Origin: Erythroxylum novogranatense
Lineage: Eukaryota; Streptophyta; Magnoliopsida; Malpighiales; Erythroxylaceae
Direction: 5' to 3'
NCBI GenBank assembly: GCA_029891385.1
Contig: CM057231.1
Location: forward strand, 66,013,103-66,077,102
DNA length: 64,000 nt
Shown one piece after another: positions 24,548 to 37,092 of this stretch. The translations under genes were made by a program, and so were the position numbers. Each line of letters starts with the position of its first letter. Position 1 is the stretch's first letter. The notes under the pieces are model-generated. The model was given only the letters and a program-made list of their open reading frames with translations, did no database searches and was not told the origin of the DNA.

Positions 24548-26706
24548 TGTAGGAAAATCCCGGGGTGTCCATCTCATGGACACAGTGCGGAAAATAAAAC
24601 CTTTTTGTTCCGGGAAGTTCCCTTAAGCCAGGATCCAAGTGTATGTATAAATAGTCAAACCATAACGACCAAAGGAGACCGTCTCTAACGGTATCCACGC
24701 AGAGGTCGAAAACCTAACCAGGACAAACCCCTTTGACCCGGAAATAGCTAGACTAAAGACAAGACTGCTAGATCTCACCTTAGCCTTGGAGAGCTTAGGA
24801 TTCAACCTTGGAGAAGTAGCTTGAAGAAGAGTGAGATGAGAAAAGCCTTTAGAAAATCCAATTTTCATAAGCTTAAACCATCAAGTTTCAAATCTCATGC
24901 TCACCATCGACGACCTCCATGCTTCCTTAACCCTTAAGACTTCTCATTAGCCTTTTAACATAAGTAAAAGACTAACTAATGGCTTGGTGGAGGGTCTCCC
25001 ACGTGGGAGACCCTTAAGCCATTTGAAAAAGCAAGTTAATCATTAAGTTTGACAAAGTCAAACTTTACTTCTCCTTAAATCTTTAGCCAACGACACTTTC
25101 ACCTTCCTTAAGTGTTAAAGCATATTTCTCATGCCTCTTAGCTAATTAAAGGGACACTTAAGGCTTGGTGAAGCCTTAGCCACGTTGGTGGCCTTTGGTG
25201 GCTAAAGAAATTGATTAATAAATCAATTAATGATGAAGTTTTACTTTTCAAACTTCATCCCCTCCTTTAGGTTAATGACATGTGTCCATATATATATATA
25301 TTAATTAATCTCATTAATTAATGATATATTTATGGTTGCTGAAGTGGTCCAGACATACTGGGGTCGGTCCTACCGGCCTACCGGGCCCCGGTACCGAAAA
25401 ATCGCCGGAGACGATTTTCAGCAATGTCGATGTCGCGATCTCATCGGGACATATCCCAATCTCATCGGGATCCGTTTAATCCTATTTCTCTCCAGATATT
25501 GGATCACTATCCAAAACTATTTTAAAGATTTCCGAGTCACTCTTATGCGTGTGACCCATTAGGTTCCCGGTTATGTTGGCCACTTAGATTAACACTTAAT
25601 CTAAGCAAGTCATGAGCGGCGTCTAGCAACACATCATGACCCCCAATTGACCGAAAAGTAATTGATTTGACTAATGAACCCGAGCTCATCAGGAACCAGA
25701 TGACGAACCTTTCCATAGATAATTACCGTGCAATTCGTCCTTTCACCATCCTATACCCCACTTGGTTATGAGTAAGGTCAAAGTATCAACTCTCACTAGA
25801 CTGAGTCTAACCCAAGTGATATCGGGTCTCATCCGGACTCATTACTTTATATGTCCATGAAGACCCTCTTCATGACACGGGTGTGCTCCGGCGCCAGAGA
25901 CTTCCAAGTAATGATCCTGACAAGAAGCTATGGGTATCTATTCTGCTATTCCAAAAGTAGTGAATCCTTTATTGGCTACTCAATTACCTTCGAATACCTC
26001 AAACTGTACCCAAGCACCACCCTATGAGCGACCTCTGGAAGGCAACAAGGAATGGAGTCAAAGCACGTAATCAAGATTCAAGATATCCTCGAGTACCTCA
26101 AGTCTAAGGATACTTGCACCATTCTATGATGAGATTATCACCGACATTATAATAGAATACCCATATGATGATCTCATGGCAGGTCATCCAATGTACTTAC
26201 TACCACTAGTAAGCATCCACATGTCACATCTAAATATCTCAATATTTACAGTTTCTGAGATCCACTGCTTGATCCAATCAAGGAATATGACATGTGCTAG
26301 TCTATCCGGATTAACAATGTCCAGTCTCGTTAATCCTATGACTAGGATAATTTAGATATCTTGACATAATTGCACATGATAGGAATCTCAGTAGTATGAT
26401 CACATCATAATTTCCTTCACGCTATGTCATATATCATGGACTTCATTAATTTGATTAAAGATCAACATCAATTCATAACAAAATGAACATCAAATAAATG
26501 AAATATGCCTTGCTTTATTTATTCATAAAGTCTGTACAAGACTATGAACAAAACGCACTAAAGGGGATTGCCTTTAGGGCACTACTCTAACAATCTTATG
26601 GTACTGGACATACATAAGTCGACTTACACTGGTGAACAAGGCGACTTATCAGTACCGAGCAAGCATAAGTCGACTTACAGATGGTACAAGTCGACTTACA
26701 CCTACA
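24548..26706 (-). mobile_element. Solo LTR inside LARD-B
   Basis: 2159 bp with ends TGTAGGAAAA and ACACCTACA, flanked by a perfect 5-bp duplication GTAAC (24543-24547 and 26707-26711). Orientation is uncertain, since both strands start TGTAGG. The right end carries three copies of AAGTCGACTTA plus one variant (26615-26700), the same palindrome found in Copia-B. On the minus strand the adjacent sequence TGTTAGAGTAGTGCCC resembles Copia LTR starts. It has no coding region. I read it as a Copia-type solo LTR in minus orientation. Confidence 0.75.
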
Positions 26707-27824
26707 GTAACTCCAACATTCACTTTTGACTAACCCTTTATTCATTTCAGTTTGATCCTTCATTAATCATCATAGAATTTGTCAACTGTTCAGCTCTTTC
26801 TTATCAATGTCCACATTTCATAAGATCTGAATAAAATCAATTTGTATCATAACTTATATGGTCAAACCATCCTCGATAATAAAGTTCATGAGGCATCAAG
26901 CAATTTCACTAACTCTGACACCGTGGTATATACCTTCCAAACTCCTTACATCTTACCTAGAGATGTATTAATGTCAAGTCTCCAATTAATAACATTCGCA
27001 AATGATACTTACCTTTCTATCCTTGTTCCTGCCCATGATTTGGGATTGCCATAAGATCACAACAGAAACCTGTTTTATCAGCACTATCGCTATCCTCGCA
27101 CTTTCCTCCTTTCAGTATTAGTACTAAATTTACTCCAATTTTCCAAAAATTTACTTCTTCCGAGGTTACCTCTTTTCGAAATGAGTCAATGACCATATCA
27201 AGTATATCAATTTGTCTCATTTGAGTTGTCAGCTTTTTCTGTATCTTATCCATACACAAAATCCCCTCTTATACGCATTTCTAGCTTTCTCCTACTACCC
27301 ATCATCCGCCTCGTATTTATGACTATTTCTTTTCTTTTCTTTTCTTTTCTATTATCCTTTATCCCATCATCCATAAATATATGTTCTCAATCCATTTTGA
27401 TTTATAGATGCTAATCATCAAGAAATTCTTGATCTTGATATGACAGACATCTCCTTTTCAACATTCATGTCACATCCAAGTCTAACCTTTCTCGGTCATA
27501 GAAAAGTTATGTCCTTGAATCAGGCTTATACTCTTTAGTCCCATCATTACATCAGAGCCCATAATACACCACCCAATACAATTCGTTAAATCGTTGTCTA
27601 ACATATAAAATCATATACACTTTTCGCATTTCTACATGTCCACAACCCCTCTTTTGTCACAATCGCCTTTCTCACTATTTATATCAACTTAAACACTTAA
27701 CACATGCTCATGCGTATGACTCATTGAGACTCAGACTAGGGATTAGTTATCACTGTCTGCTATGACACGACTTAAATGCATGTAACATATTTCAGAAAAT
27801 GCCCATATAAGATAGTACTTCTGG

Positions 27825-27836
27825 GCTCTGATACCA
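27825..27836 (-). promoter_or_regulatory. tRNA-iMet primer-binding site of LARD-B
   Basis: Minus strand TGGTATCAGAGC, 4 bp from the LTR start TGTAGCATCCC. It makes the right LTR the 5' LTR. Confidence 0.9.
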
Positions 27837-27840
27837 CATA

Positions 27841-30800
27841 TGTAGCATCCCACTTCTGCAAGACCCGAACCCGACATCGACGGTGACATCCGAGTTCGTG
27901 CCCGTAAAAGTAACATGCTAGACCCATCAATCATTCACAAATCGGTATAATTTTTTTTTGAAACAATTTGGGCCCAATAAGATAAAAGGTTGCTAGTACA
28001 TTGCTTTCAAGACATTACAGTCCACAGTTGCATGATTAAATAGAGCCCAATTTCATTTATCCCCCTTTTTAAGCTAGAGACCAATCCACTTTGGGCCATT
28101 CAAGCCCATTCAATACACAAAACATTTACAAACATTTTCAATTGATATATAGCAATATTAGCATTTAATCAATCCCATTTACAAATCCAGTAAAAAGATT
28201 CTCATTCTCAGAACACTTATTACAGATCGAAATAAACAAATACATACCGCATGTAAATTGCGAAAACACTCTATACAAAATCCTAATGCATACCTAACCC
28301 ATCCCGCCTCTATTCTTCATTTAAATGCTGAAGACATACTCCCGTGAACCTAACGGGGTATTCTTCTGAGTCTTGAAAAATAATTGCAAATTTTGGGTGA
28401 GTTTTGCGAACTCAGTGAGAAACTATCATCGATGGTTCACCCAATTCATGCATTACGCGAATAGCGTATAGATTATCACAATTGCACATTCAGAAAATCA
28501 TATAGCAATTTACAGATTTTCACAAAAGCATAATCAGAAAGATTTCAAAGCAGTCGCACATAGATGCAAGGCATGTTGCCTCTTTCCTAATCCAAAAGTC
28601 AATTCATTGCATACTTACACAAATACATGACATTTTCCATTTTATTTCATTGTTCACAGACTCTCATCCAATAATGTAAATCGAGATTTCAGAAATGCAG
28701 TTTTCACAGAAATATAAGCATTCAATCCTTTTCCCAATTCACAGTACAATCAAATACATGCATAACATTTTTCTATTATTTCCCATTTAGATTCTGTGTT
28801 GTGATTGAGCACCTGTACCGTCCCAATCCGGGCGCATTAATCAATGAGCCTATGGCTCTAAACTGTCCCTTTTCGGGCTCATTAAACGTTGAGCATAAAG
28901 CTCTGAACTGTCCCTTTTCGGGCTCATTAATCATTGAGCATAAAGCTCTGAACTGTCCCTTTCGGGCTCATTAAACGTTGAGCATATAGCTCTCGGTGGC
29001 AGCTCCAGTCACAACTGTTACCAATTAATCATATATAGAATTCATTTATCACAATTCTACAATATCACATTGAAAGTCAAATCCAATTTATCGAAACAGA
29101 CAATTCATTCTAAATTATTCACAATAAATCACAGTCACAGACTATCACATTGAAAGCAAATAAGTTTCTCAATCACAGGAAATTAACACTTCAATGTCAA
29201 ATTCACATTCCCTCGAACCTTCGGTCCGGTATTTCAGTCATAACAGGTCTCACATATCCATCATTTTCTCACGTAACTATCAAGATAAAATTTTAAACAA
29301 TCAAAGATCGAGGAACTAACTAGGTTACTCACCTATTACTTCCGAGCTAATGCCGGGAAGCCTCTGCAACGTCGGTAGATCGACACTCCAAATGTGCCTT
29401 TATAATAGTCAGAGAATAAAAACATTACTAATTGTCCAATTACTGATGCACATGTAACAATTAGAAGGTGTACAATGCATGTTCATGATATTCCCGGCCC
29501 TAATATAAAAATTTTCCCATTATAACAATTCCACCTAAAAATTAGAAATCTAACGGCACCGAAATTACTCAATTCAAGCCTCGATCGGTCCAAAAATAAA
29601 TAAAATACGAACCACATAACTATTACCCGGACCCACGTCAATTTCCGTCCAAAAATTTCCAATCTCTCAAAAATGAAATTAAATATTCAATGAATCCGAT
29701 GCCTCAAGAATCAAGTCAATCGGACGTCGGACGGAAAAGTTATTCACGAAAGAAACCAAAATTCACATTAAGCAATATATAACCCTTATTTCCCTTTTTT
29801 TTCTGATTTCCAACCAAACTTTCAACACCCATAACTCTTTGCACACAATTCAGGAAATTATAAACTACATCTCATTGGAAAGATAATGAAACCCTCTACA
29901 AGTTTCATTTAGACCATTCAAAGTAATTCCACCCCTAAGGGTGTCAAAAACCCCATGAAAGCTACTGCTCACTCAAAGTCACTCAACACAGTACAGTATC
30001 TTGTAAATTCAGTAAATTTCATTATTTTAAGTAAACAATTACACAATAAATATGCTCATCAAGATCACAATGTTATCTAAAATTTTCATGAATAACCAAA
30101 ATCCCAATTCATTTACTAACTAGGTCAAATAATTCACCGAAGCATCTGCCTACTAAACTGTCCCAATCTGAGTAGTAAATTTCCAACCAGTATATCTCGC
30201 ACAAATGTCCAAAAAAACACTACTTTATATCCCTGAAAAGATAAGATCTCAAACTTCAATTTTCATGAAGAACCCAAATTCCAATTCAACATCTAACAAT
30301 TTCAAATCTGCCAAACAATGTACTGATCAGGGCAGCATTGAGAAACCTAATGTAGGTTCAGTTTTTGCAAATTCCTTACTCCCAAATCTGACATCCAAAA
30401 ATTACATGCCATATATCCTTTTCAATATAATTTCTTCCTATACAACGTTTCAGAAGATCACCAAAGCCAATTCCAGTCACAAAAATTGCTAAAATTGCTT
30501 CCAATCAGAAAGCTCACAAAATCGACAATTAGGCTAGGTTTCCACAAATGACAGAAAATCAGTCAACATTCGACAATGCATAACTCCCAATATACAGATC
30601 GAAAAATAGAAAAATCAGTGTGAATGGAAAGCTAACTTAATATGCTTAAACTTTCATGCAGACCATTTTCCCAAATTCCATATCAATTAATTTAGAAAAA
30701 TCAGCAAAACACTTTGGTCATAGTTTGCATCGCTCATGTACACTAAAAACAGAACTTTCCATTCAAAAATTCTCCCTTCTAGAGTTACAATTTAACAACA

Positions 30801-31694
30801 CCTATTTCACACAAAATTGTAGCCAACAAGCTCAAGTTTAATTGAGCATAAACCGCAACTCATTTGCTTACCTACACAATGAGTTATGATCAAAACATTA
30901 CAATAGGTTCAATATCCATTTTCCAGCTTTCATCTTCAATTTAACATTCTTTTTTTTTTAGCCATATCCATAACATTTGAAAGAAAACTTACTTGATTAA
31001 GCTACCTCATCTTTGAACTCTCCAAGAACACCACCAAACCCTAGCTTCAACCATCACCAACGATCATCATCTCCAAAGGAAAGGGTTGGTCTTTATGAAG
31101 ATCAAGGAGAAGAGAGCAAGAAGAAAATAATAGCTAGGCTTTAAGTGATCAAAGTTCAAGAAGAAGGAGAAGGAGGATGATGCGTGAAAAAGAGGAGAGA
31201 AAAGTCTCCAAAACAAGACTTCCAATTGGTGAAAAAGAGAGGGTGTCGTGTATATACAAGAAGGAGCTTCAATTGAATGAAAACTAAGGCAATGCATGGT
31301 TATTAAATTGCCATGTGTCATGCCACATGTCAAGCTCTAAAATTGCCTTCTCAATTAATCAATTTCAAGCCCAATTTTACATAAATGCCACTTGTCAAAA
31401 ATTCCTATAACCATAGGTCCAAACTTCAATTCCATAGGCACTAAATTCGAATATCGGTTATCAGTTGGTATGCCACTCGGCATTTTTCCTAGTCCGGGAT
31501 TTACCCCCGAAAAATTTCGGAAAATTTTCTAAAATTCTCCAAAAATGTAAAATCAGCAATTTCACTTTCCAAATCAATTTTCAAGATCAATAACCCACAA
31601 TTATCTCAACAGTCACATTTATTACCAATTACCAATTATACCGGGAATGTCCATGAATGCATGTACAATTCTTGTTATGTGCCAGGATTCCCTA
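27841..31694 (-). repeat. LARD-B 5' LTR, right copy lacking its outer 125 bp
   Basis: It starts TGTAGCATCCC with the same GACATC...GACATC terminal hairpin plan as the other LARDs. It has the hairpin at 28421-28437, a four-copy 45-bp repeat with small palindromes (28811-28995) and the GGTTACTCACC block (29320-29357). It stops at 31694, where Copia-A RT sequence begins. The GC-rich island seen in the other LARD LTRs is missing here; a plain pyrimidine run sits at that place (29785-29805). Confidence 0.85.
28811..28995. repeat. 45-bp tandem repeat, four copies, in LARD-B LTR
   Basis: Units begin with GAGC at 28846, 28891, 28936 and 28980. Each carries a small palindrome (GAGCATAAAGCTC) and the line CTGTCCCTTTTCGGGCTC. 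It occupies the place of the palindrome arrays of LARD-A (1150-1260) and LARD-C (51520-51595). Confidence 0.85.
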
Positions 31695-34333
31695 TGAAAT
31701 GTCGGATCTCGTACATACCATTGCATACATCAAGCTTCCTACTGCATTAGCATAAGGGACTTTCACCATGTATTCTCGTTCTCCATCCGTCTTTGGAGAT
31801 AACTGGCTACTTAGTTTCAAATGAGAAGCAAGTGGGGTACTTACAGGTTTTGAATCTTCATGTATACCAAAACGTTGTAATACCTTTTTCAAATACTGCT
31901 TCTGTGACAACCAAAGCTTGCCTCTCTCTCTATCCCTGCTTCTCTCCATGCCGAGAATCTTCTTGGCTTCCCCCAAATCCTTCATCTCGAACTCTTTACT
32001 CAACTGAGCCTTCAATATATCAATTTCACTTTGGCTCTTTGCCGCAATCAGCATATCATCAACATATAAGAGTAGGTAGATGTAGGACCCATCTTGAAGT
32101 CTACGCAAATATACACAATGATCGTATTTACTTCTTGTGTATTTCTGACCCTTCATAAACTTGTCAAATCATTTGTACCATTGCCTCGGTGATTGCTTCA
32201 ATCCGTACAACGACTTATTCACTTTACAAACTCAATTTTCTTTACCAGCAACTTTGAATCCATCTGGCTGAGACATATAGATTTCCTCCTCCAAATCACT
32301 ATGTAGGAACGTGGTTTTCACATCAAGTTAAGCTAGCTCCAAATTCAATTATGCTATCAAGGCCAACAAAATTCTAATGGAAGAATGTTTAACAACTGGA
32401 GAAAATACCTCATTATAATCAATTCCTTCCTTCTGAGCGTAGCCTTTAGCCACCAACCTTGCCTTGTAGCGAATATCATCTTTATCAGGAAATCCTTCTT
32501 TCTTTGCAAATATCCATTTGCATCCAATTGCTTCTTTCCTTTCGGTAGTTGTGTCAGCTTCCATGTCTTGTTCTTCTCAAGAGATTGCATTTCCTCTTCC
32601 ATTGCACCTGCCCATCTGCCACTTTCTGAACTTTGGATTGCTTCTGGGAAGGTAGATGGAACATCATCAACAACTGGAAGTGCATAAGCTACCATGTCAA
32701 GAAACGAAAGCGTGTTTCAATCTCTCGTCTTGTCCTTCTAACGGCAATTGACTCTGATTATTGCGGAGGTTCTTGGGTCGGAACCTCTTCCTCATCTGAC
32801 TCTTCTTCTGCTATAGGAGAGTCATTAGTAGTGCTTTTCGATGGGATCACTACTGTCTGTTCAAACTCCACCTGCTTCGGTATACACTCCACCTGCTATG
32901 AAGTACTATTAGCCCCTTCTGGAGTTACCTTATTTAACACGAAAGATTCATCAAAGGTAACATCCCTGCTGACAATTATCTTCTTTGACTCTACACACCA
33001 CAAACGGTATCCCTTAACTCCAGCATTGAAGCCCATAAATAGAGCCTTCTTTGCTCGTGGGTCCAACTTTGATTCATTCACAAGATAATATGCAGTAGAA
33101 TCAAAAATATGCAAAGAATCGTAATCTGTTGCAGGTTTCTCAGACCATACCTCTAATGGAGTCTTGCCACCAATTGCAGATGATGGCAAACAATTAATGA
33201 GATGTTGAGCCTATGTCACTGCCTCAGCTCAAAACTTTCTGCCTAACCCAGCATTAGACAACATACAACGAACTTTCTCCACCAGTGTCCTGTTCATACA
33301 TTCCGATACCCCATTCTGTTGTGGTGTTTTTCTAAATGGAAAGTGTCAAACTATGCCAGACTCTTGACATACCTTTAAGAAAGGATCGCTCTTGTATTCT
33401 CCACCATTGTTTGTTCGAAGAATTTTGATCTTTCTTCCTGTCTGGTTTTCAACTTGAGCTTTCCACTTAAGAAAAACTCCAAGCACATCATCTTTGTTCT
33501 TCATAGTAAACACCCAAACTCTTCTGGAAAAATAATCAACAAAAGTGACAAAATATTGCCTACCTCCAAGAGATGGAGTCTTAGCAGGTCCCCATACATC
33601 TGAGTGCACATAATCCAAAATTCCCTTAGTATTATGAATAGCAGTGCCAAATTTCACTCTTCGTTATTTTCCCGAATACAATGCTCACAAAATTTAATTT
33701 GCAAGTCTTCGCATTTTTAATAATCCTTGCTTGGCAAGAATTTGCAAGGATTTTTTACCAGCATGTCCCAACCTCATATGCCACAACTTTGTTGCCTCTG
33801 CATCCTTCTTGCTACTAGAAGTTGCTGCCGCTACTGTCCCAACAACTGTACTTCCTTGGTAGTAATACAAATTATTTTTCCTTATGCCTTTCAACATCAC
33901 AAGTGCTCCTGAAGTTACCTTAAGAATTCCATCTCGCATCATCACAACTAGACCTTTTGATTCTAAGGTCCCCAAAGAGAGGAGATTCTTTTTCAAATTC
34001 GGCATGTACCGCACATCCTTCAAAATTCTGGTGGATCCATCATGATTCCTCAGTTTGATTGAACCTATCCCAGCTGTTTTACATGGATTGTCATTACCCA
34101 TGTAAACAACTCCACCATCAATTTCTTCAAAATCTAAAAACCACTCCTGGATAGGAGACATATGATAGGTGCAACCTGAATCCAGAATCCACTCGTCTGA
34201 ATGGAATGTTGAAGGTGATACCACCAAAGAGACATCTGACTCTGCATCACTTTTACATTTTGCAATATTTGCATCTTGCGGAGCCTTTCCTTTCTTCTTT
34301 AATTTTGGACAATCTTTCTTCCAGTGCCCTTTC
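31695..34333 (-). pseudogene. pol: Copia-A pol: protease, integrase, reverse transcriptase, broken
   Basis: Read right to left. The second half of the gag zinc knuckle (GHWKKDC) comes first, then the protease motif WILDSGCTYHM with D-S-G near 34182. Next are the GAG-pre-integrase motif LWHMRLGHAG, the integrase core with first aspartate in VHSDVWGP, and RT with YVDDM near 32060. The second catalytic aspartate of integrase is replaced by asparagine (RTNNGGEY, codon 33409-33411). Several stops and frameshifts separate the pieces, and RT ends at TRSDIS where LARD-B begins, so RNase H is missing. Gene order protease-integrase-RT is that of Ty1/Copia; the motifs suggest the Tork/Tnt1-like lineage. 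Confidence 0.9.
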
Positions 34334-35372
34334 TGTTGGACCAATGGTGGTTGACAAATTAAATCCCTTTATGTTTTGATAATAATAAAATATCTAGAAT
34401 TAGTTAAGAAATTATTTCAGGTATTATTCAATGAAAGAATTGTGCAAATCAAAATGAGCAAGTGTTTAATCATTGAAGAATCAAGATAGGAGTTTCCTTA
34501 TAAGTGAAAATGGCATAAAACATGAGGATTATAGAAGATTTGGACAGATGTTACTGTTGAAGACAACACAAGTCGACTTGCAAAGCATAAGTCGACTTAT
34601 ACATGAAGATATGTCAACACAAGTCGACTAACCATACATAAGTCGACTTATCGAGGACGACAAGTCGACTTACATATCACAAGTCGACTTATTGGAGAGC
34701 GGAGATGAAATTTTACGTAAATGGTTAACACAAGTCGACTTATTCATTCGACAAGTCGACTTATGAATGCACCAAATTAATTCCAACGGTCCAATTAGCC
34801 ACAAATGGAAGGGAGATTATCAAGTAACGGTAATATTAATCAAGCAACGGCTAGAATGAGCTCCAATAGCTATATTTCTTTGAGTATAAATAGAGGATGA
34901 TGGAAGAAGAGAATATACAAGTTCTACAAGCCTACATACTCTTCTATTACTCCAAAATTGCTCATTATTGTTCTTACTTTGTTACAATTGTATTGAGCAC
35001 TTATTCTTTAATTCTTATCATATTTCTATTACAATTTGAGTGACTAGTGAAAGGTCACGTATGAGGTAGGATTTGTGCTGGAAGACAAATCGGTTGTAAA
35101 GGTTGCTTGAGCCGGAATTCAAGCGGCGTTGTAAAAAGTTCACACTCAACTACAAAGTGTGCAATAAAGTGATTGGCAAAATCCTAAGTGGGAGCTTAGG
35201 TAGAGGACGTAGGTCTTAGCACCGAACCTCTATAAAAAAAAGTGTTTGATCTTCTTCCCTACTCTGCTTATTTAAATTTATTTAAATTATTTTGTGTGAA
35301 TTAACTTCTGATTTTGTTGTAGAAAATTACAAAAGATTAAGGATCTATTCAACCCCTTCTAGATCACTTACA
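34334..35372 (+). repeat. Copia-B 5' LTR
   Basis: 1039 bp, TGTTGGACC to TCACTTACA. It holds eight copies of the palindrome AAGTCGACTT between 34569 and 34765, all with an intact GTCGAC core, and a TATAAATA box at 34885-34892. It differs from the 3' LTR by scattered transitions, some of them CpG to CpA. Confidence 0.93.
34885..34892 (+). promoter_or_regulatory. TATA box in Copia-B 5' LTR
   Basis: TATAAATA about 550 bp into the LTR and 120 bp after the last AAGTCGACTT palindrome. The same box is at 59131-59138 in the 3' LTR. This places transcription start around 34915-34925. Confidence 0.7.
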
Positions 35373-35374
35373 AT

Positions 35375-35385
35375 TGGTATCGAGC
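35375..35385 (+). promoter_or_regulatory. Primer-binding site of Copia-B
   Basis: TGGTATCGAGC, two bases after the LTR. It matches the tRNA-iMet complement TGGTATCAGAGC except for one missing A in the CAG triplet. Element D shows the same gap. Confidence 0.75.
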
Positions 35386-35397
35386 GTATATCCAGGA

Positions 35398-37092
35398 TGA
35401 CACACAATAACCTAGCGGAAGAAGGTAACACAAACAACCGCCTCCTTTATTTAATGGTACTAATTATTCTTCTTGGAAAATCCGATGAAGTATCACATTA
35501 TAAAGTAGGAGTAGAATATTGAAGATAATTATCTTCATCCACAACCACCGTTAAAAGAAAATGGTGAGTTAAAACGGAGTGGAATACGATGACAATGATG
35601 GAGGCAAGCTTACATCAACGCGAAAGCAATGAAGCTAATTTATTGCGCTCTCATGGTTGAGGAAAGAAACCGAGTTAACTCGTGTACCAGCACCAAAGAA
35701 ATGTGGGAGAGACTTCGCATCACCCATGAAGGAACCAACCAAGTCCGGGAGACAAAGATCAACATGCTACTTCATAACTATGAAATGTTTGTCATGAAGG
35801 AAGGTGAGTCTATTTCCACTATGTTTGATCATTTTGCAGAAATCATAAATGGATTAGGCAACCTTGGAAAGCATATGACGGACAACGAGAAGGTAAAGAA
35901 AATTCTTCACTCACTACCAAAGGAATGGGACTCACAAGTCACCGCCATTATGGAGTCCAAGAATCTCAATCATCTGGAATTTAACGCCTTGGTGGGATCA
36001 CTTATCAACTATGAGATCATTCTCAAATCCAGAGGAGGTAGAGGTAAGCCACAAAAATCAATTTCTTTAAAAGCTAATACGTCTTCTGTTGATGAAAGTG
36101 ATGAAGAAATAGATGAAGAGGAGGAAGACGAAGAGATAGCAATGTATGCTAGAAATTTGAGAAAATTCAAAGGACTTCTCAAAAATCGTAGGAAGGAATT
36201 AAATGGTGGAAGAAATGGAGAAAGGAAAAAAATTGCAATTGAAAGAAAATCCAAGGGCTATGACGAAAAGAAAAGCAATGAAGAATGTTGGAGATGTGGA
36301 AAAAGGGGACATCTCGCAAGAGAATGCAAAAGCTCATCCTCCACATCAAACTTCCAGAAAAATGACAAATACGACAAAGGAAAAAGAAAAACTAGCCTGG
36401 TGGCAACTTGGAGTGATGATGAGGAAGCATGCCAAAGCGATGATGAAAACAACTTGGCACTTATGGAAAATAGCTCATCAAGTGATCATGAAAATGAGGT
36501 AACTTTCAATGACCAAGATCTAAGAGATTCTTTTGATGCCTTACAAGCTGATTTTGAAGAAGCTATTGAGATTAACAAAAAATTAAGAAAGAAAATACGA
36601 GAATTGGTTGCTGAAAATAGTACCTTATATGAAACTATTGATGATTTAGATAGTCCAAAGGAAGATCATTTTGCATGCCTTGTTGAAAAGGAAAAACTTA
36701 TTTGTGAGCTTGATAGACTTAGAAAAGAATTTTCGTATGTGATTGGAAAATTTGTGAATGGAAACGAAAAGTTTGAAAAATTGTTATCGTTGCAAAGATA
36801 TTCAATTTCTAAACATGGATTAGGATATGATCCTTTTGATAGAGATTGTTCGTTAATTTCCAAATTTACTAAGGATGAAAAAATCGCTCAATGTGCTAGA
36901 TGCTTGAAAGATGGTCATATAGAAATTGCGTGCAAAAGTACTAGAAGATGTGTTAAGATTAAGAAATTTTGGGTAATTAAAGGCACAACACCACCTAATG
37001 TGGTTTATATGGCTAACCAAAATGGACCCAAAATGGCTTGGGTACCTATAAGAAGAAAGAACATTGATATTGTAGGTACAAGCAAGGGATGA
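35398..37092 (+). pseudogene. gag: Copia-B gag
   Basis: Capsid protein gene. The N-terminus at 35398 shows QPPPLFNGTNYSSWK in another frame, a frameshift near 35490 and stops up to 35628. From 35629 a frame of 487 codons is open. It contains KEMWERLRITHEG and EKVKKILHSLP, the gag core of Copia elements of the SIRE group. An acidic stretch follows. There is a zinc knuckle CWRCGKRGHLAREC (residues 220-233 of that frame), a coiled-coil-like charged region (about 290-395) and a second knuckle CARCLKDGHIEIAC (422-435). It ends with GPKMAWVPI and TGA at 37090. Two knuckles and this length fit a Sirevirus-type gag. Confidence 0.9.

Larger units (their letters stand above)
22391..27840 (-). mobile_element. 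LARD-B internal domain, noncoding, with a nested solo LTR
   Basis: Without the nested insertion and its duplication the domain is about 3.29 kb, close to 3.45 kb in LARD-A and 3.42 kb in LARD-C. No retroviral motifs on either strand; the frames present are short. The last 150 bp before the PBS match the LARD-A counterpart well (around 'ACTAGGGATTAGTTATCAC' against 'ACTAGGGATCAGTTACCAC'), which argues for a conserved leader. Confidence 0.8.
20960..31694 (-). mobile_element. LARD-B: non-autonomous LTR element, truncated at both ends
   Basis: Left LTR fragment 20960-22390 and right LTR 27841-31694 are near-identical where they overlap (20960-22265 against 30389-31694). The right LTR lacks its last 125 bp and the left one its first 2.5 kb. 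Between them lies an internal domain without coding capacity (22391-27840) carrying a later solo LTR. The PBS beside the right LTR and the PPT beside the left one give minus orientation. LTR landmarks and core are related to LARD-A and LARD-C at lower identity, so it is a third family of one lineage. Both outer ends are lost together with parts of Copia-A. Confidence 0.85.

Noticed and set aside
31793..32158. 121-codon plus-strand frame
   Set aside because: Antisense shadow of the Copia-A RT, whose YVDD motif is on the other strand.
36203..36502. 99-codon frame overlapping Copia-B gag
   Set aside because: Out of frame with the gag zinc knuckle; a shadow of A/G-rich coding sequence.
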